Under the pieces are notes generated by a model. That model was not told where the DNA came from. It was given only the letters and a program-made list of their open reading frames with translations, and searched no databases. From Clostridiales bacterium UBA7103 (GTDB lineage Bacteria; Bacillota; Clostridia; Oscillospirales; Oscillospiraceae), in NCBI GenBank assembly GCA_002493305.1, contig DKYJ01000002.1, positions 1 to 22,191 of the forward strand: a DNA stretch of 22,191 nt. The letters run 5' to 3'. A program made the translations under genes and the position numbers. Below are positions 1 through 7,229 of this stretch, one piece after another; within the stretch, counting starts at the first letter, position 1, and every line of letters begins with the position of its first letter.

Positions 1-41
1 GAGCTTGCGAGCCGATAGGGGGCTACCCTGCTTCAAGGCAA

Positions 42-88
42 GATAAGCTCAAAAACCAGCCGTTTTTCGGCTGGTTTTTGAGCTTATC
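42..88 (-). terminator. Intrinsic terminator after the thioesterase gene
   Basis: A perfect inverted repeat has 21-base arms (42-62 and 68-88) around a 5-base loop. Read on the minus strand, the GC-rich core CCAGCCG/CGGCTGG is followed by TTTTTGAGC, which gives a classic terminator. The outer arm overlaps the stop codon of the thioesterase gene (87-89). The symmetry also gives a T-run on the plus strand, so it may act in both directions. Bases 1-41 show no recognisable feature. Confidence 0.85.
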
Positions 89-986
89 AATCCTTAAAAG
101 CATGTATGTGGTGTTCCGGCGGCAGATCATTGCGGGTTTTATACTCCACGCTTTGCAGGGTGAACTGGGAGATGGCGACGAGCCTATCCTCCGCGTCAAA
201 CACATCTACATTATAGAAAAGAAGTTGCTTGCCGCTGCGAACGAGCTTTGCCTCGGCCCTGATGGGGCTTGCCATGGCAGGGCGCAGATAGTGAGTGCTG
301 CTTGCGATGGTGACGGGCTTCTTATCCAGCAAAAAGGCCGCAGAGCCGCCGGCAACGGAGTCGCACAGAGTGTAGATAAGGCTCGCGTGGGCAGCGCCGG
401 TGACGTCGCAGGTGTCCTCTCTTACATCCATCCCGTAAATAAGCCCTTTTTCGGCTCTGGCCAGTACATACCCGCCGCAGATCGCCGTAAAGAACACAGA
501 CAAATGCGGATATGCCACTCCGGTCACAGGGTCAACGGGGGCGTTTTCATCGGCGGCAAAGATGGTCTTTTTGAACTCCACACCCTCGGCGCGGGTAAGC
601 TCCGCGTCCTTCAGGGTGACTATCTGGCTCAGGCAGAGCTTGCCCTTGCCGTCCAAAACGCGCACACGGTATACAATATGGCCCTCAGCCGCGTCTACAA
701 GCTTTGTGACGATGCGGGCGCTCCTGCCCATGAGGGAGCACTCGTACATACAGTCCACAGCCACGGGGGCGGCGGGCCGGCCCAGGCAATATTCCGCTGA
801 CAGCTCCGCCGCTATCTGGCCGATAGAGAAGGCGAAGCCCCCGTGCGCCGCCATATATGTGTTGCAGAAGTCCGGGTTTATCTGCACCTTGGCGGTCAGC
901 CCGTCAGGGCGCACTTCGTCCACTTTCAGACCCAGCATATTGGCAAATGGATCAAGTATCTCGTAGTTTTCTTTCTCAATGTCCAT
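87..986 (-). CDS. Tandem double-hotdog (PaaI-like) acyl-CoA thioesterase
   Basis: This 299-residue protein contains two PaaI/4HBT-type hotdog domains in tandem, roughly residues 15-130 and 160-280. Family members hydrolyse acyl-CoA thioesters in the cytoplasm; the substrate here cannot be read. Domain 1 has the HGG motif at 48-50, but the position nine residues after the His, which is the catalytic Asp in PaaI, is Gln57. Domain 2 reads HAS at 200-202 but keeps Asp209 at the equivalent position. The two halves are therefore complementary, and one composite active site is likely (inference). The ATG start is supported by an upstream AGAGGA and by a consensus promoter at 1025-1053. The gene is monocistronic, ends in a strong terminator and diverges from rpsO. 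Assignment to the hotdog fold is firm; the exact role is unknown. Confidence 0.8.
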   Translation of the reverse strand: MDIEKENYEILDPFANMLGLKVDEVRPDGLTAKVQINPDFCNTYMAAHGGFAFSIGQIAAELSAEYCLGRPAAPVAVDCMYECSLMGRSARIVTKLVDAAEGHIVYRVRVLDGKGKLCLSQIVTLKDAELTRAEGVEFKKTIFAADENAPVDPVTGVAYPHLSVFFTAICGGYVLARAEKGLIYGMDVREDTCDVTGAAHASLIYTLCDSVAGGSAAFLLDKKPVTIASSTHYLRPAMASPIRAEAKLVRSGKQLLFYNVDVFDAEDRLVAISQFTLQSVEYKTRNDLPPEHHIHAFKD

Positions 987-1024
987 ATACTATCCGTCCT
1001 CTCAGGAAAAATTCTCATGTTTTG

Positions 1025-1053
1025 AGTATAGCATATCCCGCCGATATATGCAA
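1025..1053 (-). promoter_or_regulatory. Promoter of the thioesterase gene
   Basis: Read on the minus strand, TTGCAT (1048-1053) is followed after 17 bases by TATACT (1025-1030). Spacing and position, about 40 bases upstream of the start codon, fit a housekeeping sigma promoter. Confidence 0.75.
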
Positions 1054-1090
1054 CGGCGCGAAACTTCTGAAAAAACCGGGCGGTTTACCC

Positions 1091-1119
1091 TTGACTTTCT
1101 CCGCCTTGAATGTTAATAT
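1091..1119 (+). promoter_or_regulatory. Promoter of rpsO
   Basis: TTGACT (1091-1096) and TAATAT (1114-1119) are separated by exactly 17 bases. This promoter faces away from the thioesterase promoter, whose -35 box is only about 38 bases away. Transcription should start near 1126, giving a leader of about 105 bases before the rpsO ATG. Confidence 0.8.
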
Positions 1120-1125
1120 ACTCCA

Positions 1126-1213
1126 GTATGCGCCCGCGCTCTCAGCTCCGGGGTCATGCCGCTATCGCGGTTGCCTTTCCGCCCGCAGCTTAGACGCAGG
1201 GTATAGAATTTCA
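1126..1213 (+). promoter_or_regulatory. rpsO mRNA leader, possibly an S15 autoregulatory RNA
   Basis: About 105 bases lie between the predicted transcription start and the rpsO start codon. The segment is GC-rich with short self-complementary stretches such as CCGC-TATC-GCGG. S15 represses its own leader in several bacteria by binding a structured RNA. I did not derive a full three-way junction here, so this role is inference from length, position and family knowledge. Confidence 0.3.
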
Positions 1214-1231
1214 AGAAAGGGGTATCATAAA

Positions 1232-1498
1232 ATGATCACCAAAGAAGTCAAGACCCAGGTCATCAACGACAACGCCACCCATGAGAATGACACCGGTTCC
1301 CCCGAGGTCCAGATCGCTATCCTCACCCAGCGTATCCGTGAGCTGACTGAGCATCTGAAAAAGCACCCCAACGACGACCACAGCCGTCTTGGTATGTACA
1401 AGATGGTCGGTAAGCGCCGCCGTCTGCTGGACTATCTTGCCAAGAAGGACATCGAGCGTTACCGTGCCATCATCGCAAAGCTGGGTATCCGCAAGTAA
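1232..1498 (+). CDS. rpsO: 30S ribosomal protein S15
   Basis: This is an 88-residue protein, the standard length of S15, which binds 16S rRNA early in assembly of the small subunit platform. It has the family signature with HPNDDHSRLGMYKMVGKRRR in the middle of the chain and a C-terminal basic helix ending in GIRK. The reading frame is open much further upstream, but the start at 1232 is chosen because it gives the canonical N-terminus MITKE and has AGAAAGGGG nine bases upstream, downstream of a consensus promoter. The gene is followed by a hairpin terminator and then by pnp, the conserved rpsO-pnp order. Confidence 0.97.
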   Translation: MITKEVKTQVINDNATHENDTGSPEVQIAILTQRIRELTEHLKKHPNDDHSRLGMYKMVGKRRRLLDYLAKKDIERYRAIIAKLGIRK

Positions 1499-1527
1499 TT
1501 TCTGAAGGAAATGAAGGTTTGATTTAA

Positions 1528-1559
1528 GGGGAGATAATTGAATAATTATCTCCCTTTTT
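1528..1559 (+). terminator. Terminator after rpsO
   Basis: Eleven-base perfect arms (1529-1539 and 1544-1554) flank a GAAT loop and are followed by TTTTT. The stem is partly AT-rich. Since no strong promoter is visible before pnp, some readthrough into pnp is plausible. Confidence 0.85.
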
Positions 1560-1562
1560 CAA

Positions 1563-1638
1563 GGCTTCGGTAAGGCAACCGAGGCCGCGGCGGATTAGTA
1601 TTTGAAGCAGTGCCCGTCCGGAGCGGGCTCCGCTTCAA
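1563..1638 (+). promoter_or_regulatory. Structured pnp leader with two hairpins
   Basis: Two hairpins fill most of the rpsO-pnp gap. The first pairs GGCTTCGGT (1563-1571) with ACCGAGGCC (1578-1586), with one wobble. The second is an extended stem: TTGAAGC (1602-1608) pairs with GCTTCAA (1632-1638), and inside it GCCCG (1612-1616) pairs with CGGGC (1624-1628). In Escherichia coli, PNPase represses its own mRNA after RNase III cuts a leader duplex. A similar role here is inference from position and structure. I found no convincing separate promoter. Confidence 0.4.
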
Positions 1639-1681
1639 GTGCTAAACTGCCGGCGGTTTCGATGAGAACAAAGGAGAAAAC

Positions 1682-3802
1682 ATGATAATCACCAACAAGC
1701 AGTTCCCCAACTACAAAAAGTATGAGATGATGTTTGAGGGCCGCCCCCTGAGCATGGAAGTCGGCAAGCTCGCAGAGCTGTGCAACGCCTCCGTGCTGGT
1801 GAAGTACGGTGAGACCACCGTCCTCGTCACCTGCACCGCCTCCGCCCGTCCCAAGGACGGCATTGATTACTTCCCTCTCGCCGTGGACTTCAATGAAAAG
1901 CTCTACGCCGTCGGCCGTATCCCCGGCAGCTTTATGCGCCGTGAGGGTAAGCCCAGCCTGCCCGCAGTGCTGGCCTCCCGCCTGATCGACCGCCCCATGC
2001 GTCCCCTCTTCCCCAGCGACCTGCGCAACGATGTCGTCATCGCCTGCGAGGTGCTGTCCGTTGACAGGGATTGCTCCCCTGAGATAACCGCCATGATCGG
2101 CGCTTCCGCCGCCGTGTCCATCTCCGATGTGCCCTTCAACGGCCCCATCGCCGGTATCGTCCTCGGCTGGGACGGGGAGAAGTATCTCTTCAACCCCACT
2201 CAGGAGGAGCGCAAGACCAACCGCATGATCACCACCATTGCCGCTACCCACAAGAAGATCGTCATGATCGAGTCCGAGGCCGATCAGGTGCCCGATAACG
2301 TGATGTACGAGGGTATCGTGCAGGCTCATGAGCATCTCCAGCCCGTGCTCGACCTTATTGACAAAATGGTCGAGGAAGTGGGCAAGCCCAAGTTTGAGTA
2401 TGAGCACGCCGCATTTGACGAGGAGCTTTTTGAGAAGCTGGTGGATAACGAGTTCGAGTCCATGGAGTTCTGCATGGACACCGACGATAAGAATGTCCGC
2501 GAGGCCCGCGTGAACGACTGGGTCACCATGGTCGAGCAGAAGTACGGCGAGGAGCACCCCGAGCTCATGCAGTACATGGATGAGATACTCTACAAGCTCC
2601 AGAAGAAGGTCGTCAAAAAGTGGCTGTTGGCCGGCAAGCGCGTTGACGGCAGACAGATGAACGAGATCCGGCCTCTCGCGGCCGAGGTCGGTGTTCTGCC
2701 CGTGGTTCATGGCTCTGGCCTCTTTACCCGCGGACAGACTCAGGTGCTCTCTATCGCCACTCTCGCCACTCTCAGCGATGCCCAGAAGCTGGACACCATA
2801 TGGGAAGAGGAAGAGAAGCGCTTCATGCACCACTATAATATGCCCTCCTACTCCACGGGCGAGGCCCGTGCCAGCCGCAGCACCGGCCGCCGCGAGTACG
2901 GCCACGGCGCTCTGGTCGAGAAGGCGCTCCAGTCCGTCATTCCCGATGTTGACGCTTTCCCCTATGCTATCCGCGTAGTGTCCGAGGTGCTCTCCTCCAA
3001 CGGCTCCACCTCTCAGGGCTCCATCTGCGGCAGCACGCTTGCCCTTATGGACGCGGGCGTGCCCCTCAAAGCGCCTGTCGCCGGTATCTCCTGCGGCCTG
3101 ATCCAGGACGGGGACGATTTCACCACCTTTATCGACATTCAGGGTGTTGAGGACTTCCACGGCGAGATGGATTTCAAGGTCGCCGGTACCAAGCAGGGCA
3201 TCACTGCCATCCAGATGGATCTGAAGAACGACGGTCTCAAGCACGAGATCGTCAAGGAAGCCTTTGAGATCACCAAGGAAGCGCGCTTCCAGATCCTTGA
3301 CAGCATCATGCTCAAGGCCATTGCCGAGCCCCGCAAGGAGCTGGCAAAGACCGCGCCTAAGATGATCCAGATGAAGATCAACCCCGACAAAATCCGTGAG
3401 GTCATCGGCTCCGGCGGCAAGGTCATCCAGAAGATCACCGCCGACACCGGCTGCAAGATAGACATCAGCGATGACGGCTCTATCTTCATCGCAAGCTCCG
3501 ACATCGAGGCCTGCCGTGCCGCGAGAAAGACCATTGAGGACATCGTGTTTGAGCCTGTTGTTGGCGCGCTGTATTACGGCGAGGTCAAGCGCGTTATCTC
3601 CAATCTTGGCGCTTTCGTGGAGCTGGCCCCCGGCAAGGACGCCATGTGCCACATCAAGGACCTTGAGTTCAAGCGCACCGAGAAGGTCGAGGATGTGCTC
3701 AATGTCGGTGATAAGACCTGGGTCAAGTTCACCGGTATAGATGAGCGCGGCCGCTGGAACATCTCCCGCAAGGAGGCTCTGAAAGAGCGCGGCGAAGCGT
3801 AA
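1682..3802 (+). CDS. pnp: Polyribonucleotide nucleotidyltransferase (PNPase)
   Basis: This 706-residue protein has the usual length and full domain order of PNPase, the cytoplasmic enzyme that degrades RNA 3' to 5' with phosphate. RNase PH domain 1 spans about residues 10-140, a helical linker about 150-235, RNase PH domain 2 about 315-545, a KH domain about 560-620 with the GSGGK loop, and an S1 domain about 627-697. The catalytic region of the second PH domain keeps Asp491, Asp497 and Lys499 in the VEDFHGEMDFK motif. The start has AAGGAG five bases upstream. No truncation is seen. The gene follows rpsO and ends in a strong terminator. A long open frame on the opposite strand is a codon-bias artefact. 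Confidence 0.98.
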   Translation: MIITNKQFPNYKKYEMMFEGRPLSMEVGKLAELCNASVLVKYGETTVLVTCTASARPKDGIDYFPLAVDFNEKLYAVGRIPGSFMRREGKPSLPAVLASRLIDRPMRPLFPSDLRNDVVIACEVLSVDRDCSPEITAMIGASAAVSISDVPFNGPIAGIVLGWDGEKYLFNPTQEERKTNRMITTIAATHKKIVMIESEADQVPDNVMYEGIVQAHEHLQPVLDLIDKMVEEVGKPKFEYEHAAFDEELFEKLVDNEFESMEFCMDTDDKNVREARVNDWVTMVEQKYGEEHPELMQYMDEILYKLQKKVVKKWLLAGKRVDGRQMNEIRPLAAEVGVLPVVHGSGLFTRGQTQVLSIATLATLSDAQKLDTIWEEEEKRFMHHYNMPSYSTGEARASRSTGRREYGHGALVEKALQSVIPDVDAFPYAIRVVSEVLSSNGSTSQGSICGSTLALMDAGVPLKAPVAGISCGLIQDGDDFTTFIDIQGVEDFHGEMDFKVAGTKQGITAIQMDLKNDGLKHEIVKEAFEITKEARFQILDSIMLKAIAEPRKELAKTAPKMIQMKINPDKIREVIGSGGKVIQKITADTGCKIDISDDGSIFIASSDIEACRAARKTIEDIVFEPVVGALYYGEVKRVISNLGAFVELAPGKDAMCHIKDLEFKRTEKVEDVLNVGDKTWVKFTGIDERGRWNISRKEALKERGEA

Positions 3803-3816
3803 AAATTAACAACACT

Positions 3817-3846
3817 AAGACAGGAGGCAAACGCCTCCTGTCTTTT
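3817..3846 (+). terminator. Terminator after pnp
   Basis: Perfect 12-base arms AAGACAGGAGGC (3817-3828) and GCCTCCTGTCTT (3833-3844) surround an AAAC loop and run into TTTT. Confidence 0.9.
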
Positions 3847-3867
3847 ACAATTTTTTCAAAAAAGGTC

Positions 3868-3898
3868 TTGACATTGCCGCAGGGGAAGGGCTTATTCT
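3868..3898 (+). promoter_or_regulatory. MerR-type promoter with 19-base spacer
   Basis: TTGACA (3868-3873) and TATTCT (3893-3898) are separated by 19 bases, the over-long spacing characteristic of promoters activated by MerR-family DNA distortion. The spacer's right half, AGGGGAAGGG, resembles an operator half-site, while the left half matches its complement only loosely. Autoregulation by the adjacent MerR gene is the simplest reading. Confidence 0.65.
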
Positions 3899-3940
3899 AT
3901 CGTCAGAACCGGTTCACAAAATAAACCTAGGAGGATACTC

Positions 3941-4735
3941 ATGCTCACTATCGGCGATTTCTCCCGGATTTGCCGGGTCACGCCGCGCACATTGCGCTAC
4001 TATGATGCGCTGGGGCTGCTCTGTCCGCAGGCAGTGGGGGAAAACGGCTACCGCTATTACCGGCAGGAGCAGTTATCAGATCTGGTGAAAATCCAACGGC
4101 TCAAGGGCTACGGCTTTTCTCTTGGGGAGATAAAGCCGCTGCTTGAGCTGGAGGACAGCCAGCTTTTACCCTATCTGCGTCAAAAGCGGCAGACTATGCG
4201 GGCGGAGCTTGAGGAGAAAAAAACGGCGATAGGTCAGGTAGAAAATGAGATACTCCGCATGGAGGGAAAGAATTTTATGGAAAATCTGTATCATGTTGTT
4301 TTGCTTGGAGAGCCGGAACAGAGGGTGTTTTCTATCCGCAAAACCATAGGGATCGACGGCTACCACGAGCTGTTCAATGAACTGCGCGCCGAGGCGAAAA
4401 AGCAGGGTTTGCAGCAGGCCGGGCCTGTCCAGATGCTCTATTACGACGTGAGCTTTGACCCTGCCGGCTCCGATGTAGAGGCGCAGATGGTAGTGGCACA
4501 GGACGCTCCCGGCGTAAGGCTCAGCCCGGCACATACCCGCGCGGCGGTGCTTCACAAGGGGGCTTATGGGAACCTGCACCATGCGTATGAGGCGCTCTGC
4601 GCGTGGCTTGCGGAGCATACCGAATACCGGGTCTGCGGTCCGGCCATGGACAGGTATCTCAACGACCCGCACAATGTGTCAGAGGACGAGCTGCTGACCG
4701 GCGTGTCGTTCCAGGTGGAAAAAGCGAAGTATTAA
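3941..4735 (+). CDS. MerR-family regulator with GyrI-like effector domain
   Basis: This 264-residue transcription regulator resembles BmrR in layout. Residues 1-75 form the MerR winged helix-turn-helix, with TIGDFSRICRVTPRTLRYYD as the HTH and the wing at GYRYY. Residues 76-112 form the dimerising coiled coil. Residues from about 115 to the end look like a GyrI/BmrR-type ligand-binding fold, which in relatives binds hydrophobic cations. AGGAGG lies seven bases before the ATG. The promoter has a 19-base spacer, so the protein probably controls itself. No efflux pump or other target gene is adjacent in the window; the nearest genes are pnp and the end of the opp operon. The ligand is unknown. 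Confidence 0.88.
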   Translation: MLTIGDFSRICRVTPRTLRYYDALGLLCPQAVGENGYRYYRQEQLSDLVKIQRLKGYGFSLGEIKPLLELEDSQLLPYLRQKRQTMRAELEEKKTAIGQVENEILRMEGKNFMENLYHVVLLGEPEQRVFSIRKTIGIDGYHELFNELRAEAKKQGLQQAGPVQMLYYDVSFDPAGSDVEAQMVVAQDAPGVRLSPAHTRAAVLHKGAYGNLHHAYEALCAWLAEHTEYRVCGPAMDRYLNDPHNVSEDELLTGVSFQVEKAKY

Positions 4736-4739
4736 AGGC

Positions 4740-4767
4740 AGAAGGCGCTTCATTTGAAGCGCCTTTT
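4740..4767 (+). terminator. Terminator after the MerR gene
   Basis: Arms AAGGCGCTTCA (4742-4752) and TGAAGCGCCTT (4755-4765) pair perfectly and run into TTTT. It lies between convergent genes. On the minus strand the tail is poor in T, so it may end the opp transcript only partly. Confidence 0.8.
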
Positions 4768-4774
4768 GTCTGTT

Positions 4775-5029
4775 TCATATTAAGAACAACAATATGACTA
4801 TGCCCAAGCCCACGAGGAACACAAGGGCGATGAGCAGGGCGGCCTTCAGCGCGCCCAGCACTGCCCAGCGCTGCTCCTCACGGTTAAGCTCCAGCGGCTC
4901 GGCCTTTTCCTGCGATGGCGTGGCTGTCCTGCGCCGCTGAGGGCGGGGAAACAGCAGGGGCTGGCGCGAGACATTGCTCATATCGGCGACAGTGCGCCCG
5001 TCGTCATCAGGGTACTGGCGTTTTTTCAT
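4775..5029 (-). CDS. Small single-span membrane protein at the end of the opp operon
   Basis: This 84-residue protein has unknown function. Its N-terminal half is hydrophilic and begins MKKRQYPDDDGRTVADMS, then has a basic PRPQRRR stretch. Residues 56-84 are a single hydrophobic segment that runs to the very end, so it is a tail-anchored or C-terminally anchored inner-membrane protein with its N-terminus probably inside. The start is six bases beyond the oppF stop; there is only a weak GACGAG upstream, which suggests translational coupling to oppF. Its place as the last gene of the peptide importer operon hints at a link to transport or membrane assembly, but nothing in the sequence shows this. 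Confidence 0.65.
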   Translation of the reverse strand: MKKRQYPDDDGRTVADMSNVSRQPLLFPRPQRRRTATPSQEKAEPLELNREEQRWAVLGALKAALLIALVFLVGLGIVILLFLI

Positions 5030-5034
5030 GGCGC

Positions 5035-6057
5035 TTACTCGTCAAACAGGTGGCAGACCACATAGTGCCCCGGCTCAACCTCGACCTGCTTAGGAGTCTC
5101 CTGCTTGCAGCGCTCGGTGCAGTATGGGCAGCGGGTGTGGAATTTGCAGCCGGAGGGGGGATTTGCCGGAGAGGGTATAGAGCCTTCCAGAACGATGCGG
5201 TTCATCTTCGCTGTGGGATCGGGCACGGGGATGGCGGAAAACAGCGCCTTGGTGTAGGGGTGCAGGGGGTTGCGGAATATGTCCTCCGTCTCGCCGTACT
5301 CCACAAGGCTGCCGAGGTACATAACGCCCACCGTGTCGGAGATATGCTCCACAACGCTCAGATCGTGGGAGATGAAGAGATAGGTCAGGGCGTATTTCTC
5401 CTGCAGATCCTTGAGAAGATTGATTATCTGCGCCTGAATGGACACATCAAGCGCGCTCACCGGCTCGTCGCAGACCACGAATTCGGGGTTGAGCGCAAGA
5501 GCGCGGGCGATGCAGATACGCTGCCGCTGGCCGCCGGAGAACTCATGGGGGTAGCGATTCTTATGGAAGGGCTGGAGACCGCAGTTATCCATGACCTTGT
5601 CGATATAGTCCTCATACTCGGCTCTGGGCACAAGGCCATGCTCCTTCACCGCCTCGCCGATTATCTCGCCCACGGGCAGACGGGGGGAGAGAGAGGAGAA
5701 GGGATCCTGAAAGATTATCTGCATCTTGGTGCGCAGGGCGCGCAGCTCTTTATTGGACAGATCATAGACCTCCTGCCCGTTAAAAAGCACCTGCCCGCCG
5801 GTTTTTTCACCGGCAAGGCGGAGAATGGTGCGCCCGGTGGTGGTCTTGCCGCAGCCGGATTCGCCCACAAGGCCCATAGTCGCGCCGCGGCGCAGGTTAA
5901 AGGTGACGCCGTCCACGGCTTTTACAAAGCCCACGGTGCGGCTGGTAAGCCCGCCCTTTATTGGGAAGTATTTTTTCAGATCCTTGACCTGAAGGATATA
6001 CTGCGCGTCGGGCGCTGCGGGGCTGGTATTATCCAAAACGGCTTTATCCTGTGCCAT
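5035..6057 (-). CDS. oppF: Oligopeptide ABC transporter ATP-binding protein OppF
   Basis: This 340-residue cytoplasmic ATPase is the usual length for OppF/DppF. It has Walker A GESGCGKT (65-72), the Q-loop at Gln117, the ABC signature FSGGQRQR (173-180), Walker B ending in CDEP with Asp197 and Glu198, and the switch His231. The C-terminal oligopeptide/dipeptide transporter extension holds clustered cysteines (CKFHTRCPYCTERC and one more near the end), a pattern linked to an Fe-S cluster in some relatives. With OppD it should form the heterodimer that powers OppBC. Its ATG overlaps the oppD stop as TGATG, indicating coupled translation. Distinction between peptide and dipeptide specificity cannot be made from the ATPase. 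Confidence 0.93.
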   Translation of the reverse strand: MAQDKAVLDNTSPAAPDAQYILQVKDLKKYFPIKGGLTSRTVGFVKAVDGVTFNLRRGATMGLVGESGCGKTTTGRTILRLAGEKTGGQVLFNGQEVYDLSNKELRALRTKMQIIFQDPFSSLSPRLPVGEIIGEAVKEHGLVPRAEYEDYIDKVMDNCGLQPFHKNRYPHEFSGGQRQRICIARALALNPEFVVCDEPVSALDVSIQAQIINLLKDLQEKYALTYLFISHDLSVVEHISDTVGVMYLGSLVEYGETEDIFRNPLHPYTKALFSAIPVPDPTAKMNRIVLEGSIPSPANPPSGCKFHTRCPYCTERCKQETPKQVEVEPGHYVVCHLFDE

Positions 6058-7211
6058 CAGCCTTTGCCTCCTTCCGCTTTGTCATAGTACCGGTAGCAGG
6101 AAACCTTGTGCGTGGGGGAGAGACTTATTTCAGCCGGGTACTCTCCGGAGCAGCACTCGCACTGCATCTCGCAGCGGTCCTTGAAATAACAGTGATCCGG
6201 CATATTTACAGGGTTCGGCACTTTGCCGGGAATAGAATAGAGCTTATCGAGCTTCTTGCCCACGGAGGGCTTGGAGGCCATAAGGCCGATGGTGTAGGGA
6301 TGGGCGGGGTTTGCGAAAATCTCCTGCACCGTGCCGCGCTCAACGATGCGCCCGGCGTACATGACCACCACGAGATCCGCCATCTCCGCGATAACGCCGA
6401 GGTCGTGGGTGATGAAAATGATGGAGGAGTTTATCTTGTCCTTGAGCTGACGCAGCAGGTCGAGGATCTGTGCCTGAATGGTCACGTCCAGCGCGGTGGT
6501 CGGCTCGTCCGCGATGATGACGCGGGGGCTGCAGCCCAGCGCCATGGCTATCATCACGCGCTGGCGCATACCGCCGGAAAGCTCGTGGGGGTACATTGTG
6601 TATACGCCCTCGGCGTTGGCAATGCCGACCATCTCCAAAAGGCCGATGGTGCGCTTTTTGATGTCCTCCTTGCTCATGCCCGTCTCATCGTGCAGCTCTA
6701 TGACCTCGTTTATCTGCTCGCCGATGCGGAAAACAGGGTTGAGCGCGGTCATTGGCTCCTGAAAGATCATAGACATATAGTTGCCGCGGAGCTTCTGCAT
6801 TTTTTCGGTGGGGGTCTTGACAACGTTATAGGCCTTGTCGCCCAGATTCAGGCGGATCTCACCCTCCACGACCTGCCCCTGCGGGCGCTGCAAAAGCTGC
6901 ATGAGCGAAAGGCTCGTCACGCTCTTGCCGCAGCCGGATTCGCCCACGACGCCCACGGTTTTGCCGATGGGCACATCGAAGGACACGCCGTCAACACTTT
7001 TGACAACGCCGGCGTCGGTGAAGAAATATGTGTGCAGATTTTCAAACTCAACAGCGTTATTGCTGTCGCGCATAGTGGTGAGGTACTCGCTCTCAGGCAC
7101 ATTTTTGCGCTTGCGCTGCTTTTCAAGAGCGTTTGTGATCTTCCGGTTCTCCCGGGCGATCTTCCGCGACTCACTGGCGGAGAGGTAGCCCTCGCTGTGT
7201 TTTCTGGCCAT
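6057..7211 (-). CDS. oppD: Oligopeptide ABC transporter ATP-binding protein OppD
   Basis: This 384-residue ATPase is paired with OppF. Motifs are Walker A GESGCGKS (90-97), Q-loop Gln151, signature LSGGMRQR (211-218), Walker B IIADEP with Asp235 and Glu236, and the switch His269. The C-terminal peptide-transporter extension is cysteine-rich (about residues 340-375). The first 50 or so residues form a charged, basic extension (many Arg, Lys and Glu) before the ABC fold starts near VEFENLHTYF; most OppD proteins start close to that point. The start codon is supported by a strong GGAGGAGG upstream in the 18-base gap after oppC. The last base pairs overlap the oppF start. Confidence 0.93.
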   Translation of the reverse strand: MARKHSEGYLSASESRKIARENRKITNALEKQRKRKNVPESEYLTTMRDSNNAVEFENLHTYFFTDAGVVKSVDGVSFDVPIGKTVGVVGESGCGKSVTSLSLMQLLQRPQGQVVEGEIRLNLGDKAYNVVKTPTEKMQKLRGNYMSMIFQEPMTALNPVFRIGEQINEVIELHDETGMSKEDIKKRTIGLLEMVGIANAEGVYTMYPHELSGGMRQRVMIAMALGCSPRVIIADEPTTALDVTIQAQILDLLRQLKDKINSSIIFITHDLGVIAEMADLVVVMYAGRIVERGTVQEIFANPAHPYTIGLMASKPSVGKKLDKLYSIPGKVPNPVNMPDHCYFKDRCEMQCECCSGEYPAEISLSPTHKVSCYRYYDKAEGGKG

Positions 7212-7229
7212 TCTTATCCTCCTCCCATC

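Noticed and set aside
857..1231. Upstream extension of the rpsO frame
   Set aside because: The extension crosses the promoter and the divergent gene; S15 has a conserved N-terminus and length that place the start at 1232.
1595..3652. Long open frame of 685 codons on the strand opposite pnp
   Set aside because: It is a shadow of the high-GC third positions of pnp. It lacks recognisable motifs, and the plus-strand frame carries every PNPase domain.
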